Assembly (NCBI GenBank): GCA_964609615.1 | Contig: CAZSRL010000031.1 | Span: forward strand, 1-9,366 | From: CAZSRL01 sp964609615 | Lineage (GTDB): Bacteria; Bacillota_I; Bacilli_A; RF39; UBA660 | Direction of reading: 5' to 3' | DNA length: 9,366 nucleotides | Part shown: piece by piece, positions 1 through 4,641 of the stretch | How positions within the stretch are numbered: the first letter of the stretch is position 1 | How the letters are laid out: every line of letters starts with the position of its first letter | Made by a program: the position numbers and the translations under genes | The notes under the pieces: generated by a model | Databases searched by the model: none | What the model saw: only the letters and a program-made list of their open reading frames with translations | What the model was told of the DNA's origin: nothing

Positions 1-194
1 TCTTCTATTTCATCAATAGTTTTATTACCAGATACATTTTCTTCTATAATTTTCTTAAAATATGCTGATGGCTTTAAATCATCTACTTCTTGTAATCCAA
101 TAGCCATATCCCACTGCAACTGTTTTACATAGTTTCTTGGCAAATATTTTTCTGTGTATTCATTAACACTTGAATCCAATTCTTTTTCACTCAT
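1..194 (-). CDS. Fic-family protein, N-terminal fragment (cut by window edge)
   Basis: The first 64 codons of a leftward gene are present; the rest lies outside the window. The start is ATG at 194, preceded by a near-perfect Shine-Dalgarno GGAGGTG (207-201) with a six-base gap. The fragment is soluble and helical. The stretch around residues 28-50 (W-D-M-A-x-G-L-Q-E-V-D-D-L-K-P-S-x-Y) followed by E-N-V-x-G-x-K-T-x-x-E reads like the N-terminal segment of Fic/DOC proteins that carry a VbhA-like helix before the Fic core. Fic enzymes transfer AMP or related groups to target proteins. The catalytic HPFxxGNGR motif is not in the window, so neither activity nor target can be judged. The family call rests on recognising the N-terminal pattern; it could instead be a stand-alone antitoxin-like protein. 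Confidence 0.55.
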   Translation of the reverse strand, partial: MSEKELDSSVNEYTEKYLPRNYVKQLQWDMAIGLQEVDDLKPSAYFKKIIEENVSGNKTIDEIE

Positions 195-222
195 TTAAAG
201 CACCTCCATATATATATATACA

Positions 223-251
223 TATATATATTTTACCATAAAATAAAACAA
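223..251 (-). promoter_or_regulatory. possible promoter for the Fic-like gene
   Basis: On the minus strand TTGTTT (251-246), a 17-base spacer and TATATA (228-223) lie about 28 bases before the ATG. The region is an AT microsatellite (about 208-231), so chance matches are likely. The rest of the gap 195-353 shows only an imperfect dyad at 301-324 (GTAA-CATT/AATG-TTAC) and no gene. Confidence 0.3.
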
Positions 252-353
252 TTTATTATTTATTTTATTCTTCTAATAATAACATATTTAACTTTTGTCT
301 GTAATCATTTTGTGATAATGTTACCTTAAAACATTTTTAGAAAAATTTGATAC

Positions 354-809
354 TTAAAAATTCATTATAAAAATTGTTAAACTCAAAATAGAAGCATAAA
401 TACAATATATTATATAAGGTAATATATAATAAGATGCTTTTTTATTTATATTTTTTGTTTCTAAATATAAATATATAGAACTAATTAATACTATAATAGT
501 ATCAATAAATCCTAAAAATGGGCTTTGTAATGTAAAGAAAAATAATCCAAATGTCATATTAGCTAAGTAATTAGTTAATAATACATATAAATAATCTCTA
601 TTTTTTATTATATTTCCTTGTTTATATACTTTATAAATACTAAACGCAATAAGTATATAAAGTATAAACCAACAAATACTTATAATATATCCTGGTAAAG
701 CAAAAAAAGGAATGTTTAGTTGTTCATAAAAAGTTGGGTTATATTTAAATAAAATACCTCCTATAAACCAAGGTAATAAAAAACATAAGTAAATAATTAT
801 TTTTTTCAT
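354..809 (-). CDS. tspO: TspO/MBR family membrane protein
   Basis: This 151-aa, five-helix membrane protein matches the TspO/translocator (tryptophan-rich sensory protein) family, which binds porphyrins and related ligands in the membrane. Visible family marks are N-P-x-F-Y near residue 24, the PFFALPG loop at 34-40 (family P-x-F-x-P-P-G) followed by C-W-F-I-L-Y, the TNYLAN segment near 79-84 where the family has LN-x-x-W, and YYILPYIIY at 127-135 followed by Y-A-S near 138-140, like the LLPYLLW-x-x-FA end helix. Length is normal. It has only two tryptophans (14 and 47), far fewer than usual for this family. The start is supported by AAGGAGGA (820-813). It is divergent from the rhomboid gene with 62 bases between the starts. 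I see no clear promoter or U-tract terminator for it. Membrane placement is secure; the physiological role is not shown by context. Confidence 0.85.
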   Translation of the reverse strand: MKKIIIYLCFLLPWFIGGILFKYNPTFYEQLNIPFFALPGYIISICWFILYILIAFSIYKVYKQGNIIKNRDYLYVLLTNYLANMTFGLFFFTLQSPFLGFIDTIIVLISSIYLYLETKNINKKASYYILPYIIYCIYASILSLTIFIMNF

Positions 810-818
810 AAATCCTCC

Positions 819-847
819 TTTACTAAATTTATGAAAAAGTGTAAAAT
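819..847 (+). promoter_or_regulatory. promoter of the rhomboid gene
   Basis: TTTACT (819-824), a 17-base spacer and TAAAAT (842-847) predict a transcript start near 854, 18 bases before the ATG. The -35 overlaps the Shine-Dalgarno of divergent tspO, so the two 5' regions are interleaved. Confidence 0.5.
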
Positions 848-871
848 ATTATTAAGGGAAGTGAAAAAAAC

Positions 872-2017
872 ATGGATAACATAAAAATAGATTCTAAAGA
901 TGATGTAGTTATGAAAATATTACACTTCTTTGTAACTAAAGAAAATTATAAACCTATTTTATTAAAAGGTGTAGAAAATGAAATATGGTTAGAAAACTTA
1001 GAACAAAAATATAAAATTATAAGAATTAATATTAATTATCTTCATAATAAAGAACAATATACTAGAGATTTGTTTAAAGCAAATATGATTATGAAGAAAA
1101 TTAAAAAGAAAACATTTTCTATAAATATGAATATGTTAAATTTATTATTAGATGTTAGAGAAGATGTAAAAATAGAAGATGATAATAATATAACAAGTAA
1201 AATAGTTAATAAAATAACTGATTTAAAAAAAGATGATGAAATAAAAGAGTTGTTTCCTGAGGTGATAGATTTAAAGACAAAGAAAAATACACCAATAGAA
1301 TTTTTTTCATTAAGTGATGATATGAATCAAAAAACTTTACAAGAAGAAAAAAAGATAAATACATTATTTAAGAAAAAAATACCATATATAACATATGGAT
1401 TAATAGCGGTTAATGTATTAATGTTTATTTTAATGTATTTATTTGGTAATGGTTCAACAGATGTTAATACTTTATTAAAGTTTGGTGCTAATAACTCATT
1501 ATTGGTTAAAAATGGAGAAATATATAGATTAATAACTTGTGCTTTTTTACATATTGGTTTAATACATATTTTATTTAATATGTATGTACTTTATATAATA
1601 GGGCCTGAAGTAGAAAAATGTTTTGGTAAAATTAAATTTTTATTAATTTATTTAATTAGTGCTTTAGTTGGTAGTTTATTCTCTTGTTTATTTACAACTT
1701 CTGTTTCAGCAGGTGCTAGTGGTGCTATATTTGGATTGTTTGGTAGTTTATTATATTTTGGATATCATTATAGAACTATGTTAGAAGGTTATTTGAAAGG
1801 TCAAATATTACCTCTAATAATAGTGAACTTAGCTATAGGCTTTATTATACCAGGAGTAGATGTTTCTGCTCATATAGGTGGTTTAATAGGTGGTATAGTT
1901 GCTTCTATGGCAGTTGGTTTAAAAGATAAGACTAAAATAGGAGAGAGAATTAATGGATCTATTATTTTAATAGTATTAATAGCGTTTTTATCATTTATGT
2001 TGTTTTATATTAAGTAA
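872..2017 (+). CDS. gluP: GluP/YqgP-like rhomboid intramembrane serine protease
   Basis: This 381-aa protein has a soluble N-terminal part (about 1-168) followed by about seven membrane helices (about 170-380). The rhomboid core is clear: H227-x4-H232-x3-N236 in the second core helix, catalytic Ser283 within G-A-S-G (281-284), and catalytic His334 in S-A-H-I-G-G. Rhomboids (peptidase family S54) cleave membrane helices within the bilayer using this Ser-His pair. The N-terminal segment E-I-W-L-E-N near 37-42 followed by a basic I-I-R-I stretch resembles the start of Bacillus YqgP/GluP, but the protein is shorter than the roughly 500-residue YqgP and lacks its C-terminal TPR extension. Translation starts after AGGGAAGTG (855-863). 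The gene ends in a hairpin terminator shared with lexA. Substrates are unknown. Confidence 0.88.
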   Translation: MDNIKIDSKDDVVMKILHFFVTKENYKPILLKGVENEIWLENLEQKYKIIRININYLHNKEQYTRDLFKANMIMKKIKKKTFSINMNMLNLLLDVREDVKIEDDNNITSKIVNKITDLKKDDEIKELFPEVIDLKTKKNTPIEFFSLSDDMNQKTLQEEKKINTLFKKKIPYITYGLIAVNVLMFILMYLFGNGSTDVNTLLKFGANNSLLVKNGEIYRLITCAFLHIGLIHILFNMYVLYIIGPEVEKCFGKIKFLLIYLISALVGSLFSCLFTTSVSAGASGAIFGLFGSLLYFGYHYRTMLEGYLKGQILPLIIVNLAIGFIIPGVDVSAHIGGLIGGIVASMAVGLKDKTKIGERINGSIILIVLIAFLSFMLFYIK

Positions 2018-2021
2018 CATA

Positions 2022-2056
2022 AAAAGAGTTAGAATTTAATTCTAACTCTTTTATTT
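2022..2056. terminator. bidirectional terminator between gluP and lexA
   Basis: Two perfect 15-base arms (2022-2036 and 2038-2052, AAAAGAGTTAGAATT and its complement) flank a single centre base. The ends are A-rich on the left and T-rich on the right, so the hairpin can stop both the rightward gluP transcript and the leftward lexA transcript. Confidence 0.85.
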
Positions 2057-2057
2057 A

Positions 2058-2681
2058 TTATTTTAATTTTCTATAAAGACCAACTGCTATACCAAGTATA
2101 GAACAATTATTTAATATTATAGGATTCATTAAATCATTTTCAGGTTGAAGTCTTATATAATCTTTTTCTTTATAAAATCTCTTTAAAGTAACTTCTCCTT
2201 CATCATTTAAAGCAGCAACTATTTCACCATTATTTGCTGTTTTTCTTCTTTTTAAAATAACTATATCTCCATCAAATATACCAGCATTTATCATAGAATC
2301 TCCACTTACATTAAGAGTAAATATTTCTTCTCCCTTTGGTATCATATAAGCAGGTAAACTTATATATTCATCAGGTCTTTCAATAGCTTCAATAGGATTA
2401 CCAGCTGTTATTTTTCCTAGTAGAGGAACACTAACGACATCTTCATTACTTTTAATATATTCATTATCAACAAGTACTTCTAATGTTCTAAACTTTGAAT
2501 TAGTTTGTGTTACATATCCTTTTTCTCTTAGTTTTTTTAAATGAACAAATACAGTGGCGGGACTATTAAGACCAAGTCCTTCACATATTTCTCTAACAGA
2601 TGGAGAATATCCTTTTTTAGCTATAAATTTTTTTATATATTTTAATGTTTCTTCTTGTTTAGTTGTTAATTTTTCTTTCAT
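2058..2681 (-). CDS. lexA: LexA SOS repressor
   Basis: LexA represses DNA-damage genes and cleaves itself when stimulated by RecA filaments. The 207-aa product has the full layout: winged helix-turn-helix at about 7-70 (recognition region S-V-R-E-I-C...S-P-A-T-V near 28-44), cleavage site Ala93-Gly94 in K-I-T-A-G-N, and the S24 protease-fold catalytic pair Ser129 (G-D-S-M) and Lys167 (T-L-K-R-F). An upstream in-frame ATG at 2729 would add 16 residues, but ATG 2681 has the Shine-Dalgarno AGGAGT (2694-2689) at the right distance, gives normal LexA length, and lies downstream of the promoter -10 (2706-2701). It is divergent from the small membrane-protein gene at 2805, with a LexA-box-like operator on each side, which indicates autoregulation. 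Confidence 0.95.
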   Translation of the reverse strand: MKEKLTTKQEETLKYIKKFIAKKGYSPSVREICEGLGLNSPATVFVHLKKLREKGYVTQTNSKFRTLEVLVDNEYIKSNEDVVSVPLLGKITAGNPIEAIERPDEYISLPAYMIPKGEEIFTLNVSGDSMINAGIFDGDIVILKRRKTANNGEIVAALNDEGEVTLKRFYKEKDYIRLQPENDLMNPIILNNCSILGIAVGLYRKLK

Positions 2682-2700
2682 ACTACCAACTCCTAAATTA

Positions 2701-2729
2701 ATATTATCATAAAAGTGTAAAATAGTCAA
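2701..2729 (-). promoter_or_regulatory. lexA promoter
   Basis: Minus strand: TTGACT (2729-2724), a 17-base spacer, then TAATAT (2706-2701) preceded by TGA, an extended -10. The predicted start is near 2694, giving a very short leader that begins at the Shine-Dalgarno. The -35 overlaps the adjacent operator by three bases. Confidence 0.65.
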
Positions 2730-2740
2730 ACATTTGTTCT
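2727..2740. promoter_or_regulatory. LexA operator 1 (Cheo/SOS box) at lexA
   Basis: CAAACATTTGTTCT matches the Bacillus-type SOS box CGAACATATGTTCG at 11 of 14 positions, with core AAAC-N4-GTTC (GAAC-N4-GTTT on the minus strand). It overlaps the lexA -35, where a repressor would block RNA polymerase. Confidence 0.75.
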
Positions 2741-2748
2741 TTATTTAA

Positions 2749-2777
2749 TTGACACAAACAAATGTATGTGATAAATT
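2749..2777 (+). promoter_or_regulatory. promoter of the small SOS-linked gene
   Basis: Perfect TTGACA (2749-2754), a 17-base spacer and TAAATT (2772-2777) preceded by TGA (2769-2771), an extended -10. The predicted start is near 2784, about 21 bases before the ATG. It is among the strongest-looking promoters in the window, as expected for a gene kept off by a repressor. Confidence 0.75.
2755..2768. promoter_or_regulatory. LexA operator 2 inside the small-gene promoter
   Basis: CAAACAAATGTATG matches the SOS box CGAACATATGTTCG at 10 of 14 positions (core AAAC-AAAT-GTAT). It sits exactly between the -35 and -10. It is weaker than operator 1 by consensus, and shares AAACA and TGT with it in the same relative positions. 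Confidence 0.6.
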
Positions 2778-2804
2778 ATATTTAGAAAGGAAAGGGTGAT
2801 AAAT

Positions 2805-2954
2805 ATGAATACAAAAAAATTAATAGAATATAAAGGAGTAATACTATTTTATATAGTAATAGCGTTATTGTCCTTTCTGTTTAGTATGAGAGTAGAATAT
2901 TTAAATCAATTAGATAATACAATAAATATTAATGTTGTAGCAGTCGCTAAATAA
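2805..2954 (+). CDS. 49-aa single-pass membrane protein, candidate SOS-induced division inhibitor
   Basis: The 49-codon reading frame starts at ATG 2805 after AAAGGAAAGGGTGAT (2787-2800) and ends at TAA 2952-2954. The product has a short basic N-terminus (M-N-T-K-K-L-I-E-Y-K), one hydrophobic helix at about 11-27 (G-V-I-L-F-Y-I-V-I-A-L-L-S-F-L-F), and a short polar tail with E31 and D37 ending in V-V-A-V-A-K. It has its own promoter, a LexA-box-like operator and a terminator, and is divergent from lexA. In Bacillus and relatives that position holds yneA, a single-pass SOS division inhibitor, and other bacteria use similarly small membrane inhibitors such as SidA and SosA. No LysM domain is present and sequence similarity to YneA is not evident. 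The gene is well supported; the division role is inferred from position, regulation and topology. A damage-induced membrane toxin or regulator would fit too. Confidence 0.75.
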   Translation: MNTKKLIEYKGVILFYIVIALLSFLFSMRVEYLNQLDNTININVVAVAK

Positions 2955-2975
2955 CTAACTCAGGTTAGTTTTTTT
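2953..2975 (+). terminator. terminator of the small SOS-linked gene
   Basis: AACTAAC (2953-2959), a TCAG loop and GTTAGTT (2964-2970) form a 7-bp hairpin running into seven T (2969-2975). It begins within the stop codon, so the small gene is a single-gene transcript. Confidence 0.85.
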
Positions 2976-3003
2976 AACATTTATTATTATTATATGTTAA
3001 AAT
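2974..3003 (+). promoter_or_regulatory. ttcA promoter
   Basis: TTAACA (2974-2979), an 18-base spacer and TAAAAT (2998-3003) preceded by TGT (2995-2997), an extended -10. The predicted start near 3010 lies downstream of the ATG at 2994, which decides the ttcA start in favour of 3021. Confidence 0.6.
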
Positions 3004-3020
3004 ATATTTTGGTGAAGAAA

Positions 3021-3791
3021 ATGTATAAAGATATAGAAAAAAGTATTATAAAAAAATATAGAAAAACTATATGGATTAAATTTACAAAAGCAATTAATGA
3101 ATATAATTTAATTAAAGAAAATGATAAAATAGCGATTTGTATAAGTGGAGGTAAGGATTCATTTTTACTTGCTAAATGTTTAGAAGAATTAAAACGTCAT
3201 GGTAAAATAAATTTTTCTTTGGAATATATATTAATGAATCCTGGATATAGTAAAGAACATTTAAAACAAATAAAAAATAATTGTAAACTACTTAATATAA
3301 AGCTTAATATATTTGATTATAAAATATTTGATGTTTTAAAAGAAAACAAAAATCCTTGTTATTTATGCGCTCGTATGAGAAGAGGAGCTCTTTATAACAA
3401 AGCACAAGAACTTGGGTGTAATAAAATTGCTCTAGGACATCATTTTAATGATGTTATAGAGACAATTTTACTATCTATGATATATAATGGTGAGTTTAAA
3501 ACAATGAAGCCTATACTTGATAGTACTAACTATAAAAATATGAAATTAATAAGACCACTTTATTATGTAAAAGAAATTGACATTATATCTTGGATGAAGT
3601 ATAATAATTTAGCTTTTTTAGATTGTGCATGTGAAGTTACAAAAAAGAATATAAGTTCTAAAAGAGAAGAAATGAAAGATCTTGTTAAACAATTAAATAT
3701 TATTTATAAAGATGCTGATATAAATATTCTTAATAGTACAAAAAATGTAAATTTAAAAACAATAATTAATTATAAAGAGGATGATAAATAA
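3021..3791 (+). CDS. ttcA: TtcA-like tRNA 2-thiocytidine synthetase
   Basis: TtcA proteins activate cytidine 32 of certain tRNAs with ATP and replace its oxygen with sulphur, using a [4Fe-4S] cluster. The 256-aa product shows the PP-loop ATPase motif S-G-G-K-D-S (42-47), the TtcA-typical C113-x2-C116 followed by A-R-M-R-R-G, then I-A-L-G-H-H-F-N-D near 136-144. Near the C-terminus there is D-C-A-C (C202, C204), where the family has its third cluster Cys. It is shorter than the roughly 310-aa E. coli protein. An upstream in-frame ATG at 2994 overlaps the promoter -10 and has no ribosome site; ATG 3021 follows GGTGAAG at short distance. The gene overlaps the acetyltransferase gene by one base (TAATG), so the two are probably co-translated. 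A related PP-loop thiolase with another tRNA position cannot be excluded. Confidence 0.82.
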   Translation: MYKDIEKSIIKKYRKTIWIKFTKAINEYNLIKENDKIAICISGGKDSFLLAKCLEELKRHGKINFSLEYILMNPGYSKEHLKQIKNNCKLLNIKLNIFDYKIFDVLKENKNPCYLCARMRRGALYNKAQELGCNKIALGHHFNDVIETILLSMIYNGEFKTMKPILDSTNYKNMKLIRPLYYVKEIDIISWMKYNNLAFLDCACEVTKKNISSKREEMKDLVKQLNIIYKDADINILNSTKNVNLKTIINYKEDDK

Positions 3792-4330
3792 TGGGATATT
3801 TTTTAGATATTAATAATGAAGAATTAAGTAGTGGAGAATTAGATTATGTTTTATATGATAAAGATAATAAAGAACATAAAAAACTATTTAATGAATTAGA
3901 TAAAGATGAAGATTATAATAGATATTTAAAATATATGGGATTAAAACAAACAGCATATGAATATAGTAAAAAAACAAAAGAAAAAAAAGATATTCAAAAA
4001 ATACCAACATTTATAGTTGAAAGAAATAACACAGTATTAGGAGTAATACAAATACACTTGTTTTCTGATAAAACAGCTATAATGTTAACCACAGTTAGAC
4101 CTAAATATAGAAATATGGGTATAAAAAAACTAATGGTACTAGATACATGTGAATATTTATATAATGAGGGTGTAGAATATGTAGAATTTGATGTAAATCC
4201 AAATAATAGTTCAAATATAAAATCATTAGAAGGTATAAATGCTGAATTATGGGAAGAAACAAAATACAACTATAATTATAAACTATCTCCTGATTCAATT
4301 ATGTATGTAAAGTATAAGTCTAAAAAGTAG
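3791..4330 (+). CDS. GNAT-family N-acetyltransferase
   Basis: The 179-aa protein carries the acetyl-CoA binding motif A of GNAT enzymes at about 100-113: T-V-R-P-K-Y-R-N-M-G-I-K-K, matching R-x-x-G-x-G/A with the last Gly replaced by Lys. It is preceded by the beta strand around T98-T101 and followed by a helix and the V-E-F-D-V-N-P-N-N-x-x-x-N segment typical of the fold. The first 70 residues are charged and not family-typical. Its ATG shares a base with the ttcA stop and lies just after AAAGAGG, so it is translationally coupled to ttcA, and a terminator closes the pair. Coupling hints at an RNA-related or housekeeping role, but the acceptor substrate cannot be read from the sequence. Confidence 0.75.
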   Translation: MGYFLDINNEELSSGELDYVLYDKDNKEHKKLFNELDKDEDYNRYLKYMGLKQTAYEYSKKTKEKKDIQKIPTFIVERNNTVLGVIQIHLFSDKTAIMLTTVRPKYRNMGIKKLMVLDTCEYLYNEGVEYVEFDVNPNNSSNIKSLEGINAELWEETKYNYNYKLSPDSIMYVKYKSKK

Positions 4331-4343
4331 TTTTTAGACTTTT
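4317..4343 (+). terminator. terminator of the ttcA-acetyltransferase operon
   Basis: A 10-bp perfect stem, AGTCTAAAAA (4317-4326) and TTTTTAGACT (4331-4340) with a GTAG loop, is followed by a short T-run (4340-4343). It overlaps the last codons and the stop of the acetyltransferase gene. The short T-run makes it a moderate terminator. Confidence 0.65.
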
Positions 4344-4347
4344 AATA

Positions 4348-4356
4348 TGCTATAAT
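4348..4356 (+). promoter_or_regulatory. promoter of the putative small RNA
   Basis: TGCTATAAT is a perfect extended -10 (TG at 4348-4349, TATAAT at 4351-4356). No good -35 is seen (TAGTTT at the 17-base position), which extended -10 promoters tolerate. The predicted start is near 4363, exactly at the left base of the long closing stem of the RNA. Confidence 0.6.
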
Positions 4357-4362
4357 AAAATT

Positions 4363-4542
4363 GCCTAAGGGTAACGATTGCTTTTATTTAAAACCGACTA
4401 AATAATAGTAATTGGGATCTAATTGTTCTCTGGTGTTGAATGCCTTAGCATTGCTTAGGAATCCTAAAAGAGTTCATGTGTTTTCCCACCTCGTGTCAGA
4501 GCGAGTTTTTAAAAAAGTTATTCGTACCACTTGGGTTTTTTT
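4363..4542 (+). ncRNA. structured small RNA of about 180 nt, family not assigned
   Basis: The 311-base gap between 4330 and 4642 has no credible protein gene; this stretch looks like an independent RNA. Its 5' end CCTAAG-GGTA-CGA (4364-4377) pairs with TCG-TACC-CTTGGG (4522-4535) through bulges, and CTTTT can extend the stem against AAAAG. The 3' arm runs into seven T (4536-4542), so the closing stem doubles as a terminator. Inside are further hairpins: TTATTTA/TAAATAA (about 4384-4405), AATGC-CTTA-GCATT (4439-4452), CTCG/CGAG near 4488-4503, and a CTCTG/CAGAG pairing that could enclose the middle. G+C is higher than in its flanks, as is usual for structured RNA in AT-rich genomes. I find no SRP, RNase P, tmRNA or T-box signature. 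A 6S-like RNA fits by size and long closing stem; raiA or another Bacillota RNA remains possible. The next gene has its own promoter, so it is unlikely to be a riboswitch. Confidence 0.6.
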
Positions 4543-4560
4543 ATGCATAAAAAAATCCAA
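4531..4560. repeat. 30-base near-perfect palindrome after the small RNA
   Basis: TTGGGTTTTTTTATG (4531-4545) and CATAAAAAAATCCAA (4546-4560) are complementary apart from one G·T pair and have no spacer. It overlaps the 3' arm and U-tract of the small RNA. On the minus strand it also ends in a T-run, so it could back up termination in either direction. Confidence 0.6.
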
Positions 4561-4588
4561 AAAAACAATAAATAAAAAATATAATATC

Positions 4589-4618
4589 TTGACTGAATGA
4601 TAATAAAAATAGTATAAT
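4589..4618 (+). promoter_or_regulatory. promoter of the surface-protein gene
   Basis: TTGACT (4589-4594), an 18-base spacer and a perfect TATAAT (4613-4618) predict a start near 4625, 17 bases before the ATG. The leader is too short for a long upstream regulatory fold. Confidence 0.7.
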
Positions 4619-4641
4619 ATAAAAGAAAGTAGATAATAAAT

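Noticed and set aside
208..231. AT dinucleotide run as a possible origin or CRISPR-like repeat
   Set aside because: Simple AT microsatellite with no repeat-spacer pattern, DnaA boxes or iterons nearby.
301..324. Imperfect dyad as a tspO terminator
   Set aside because: On the minus strand it is not followed by a T-run, and it contains a bulge; it may be an operator or chance.
2682..2729. Longer lexA start adding 16 residues
   Set aside because: It would precede the predicted transcript start and lengthen LexA beyond the family norm; ATG 2681 has the ribosome site.
2994..3020. Longer ttcA start adding nine residues
   Set aside because: The ATG is part of the extended -10 of the promoter and has no ribosome site, so it would lie upstream of the transcript start.
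3994..4298. Two minus-strand frames opposite the acetyltransferase
   Set aside because: Hydrophobic shadow translations of AT-rich coding DNA without start signals.
4412..4600. 62-codon frame on the plus strand
   Set aside because: It lies across the structured RNA and its palindrome, has no ribosome site, and reads a low-complexity product; base pairing explains this DNA better.
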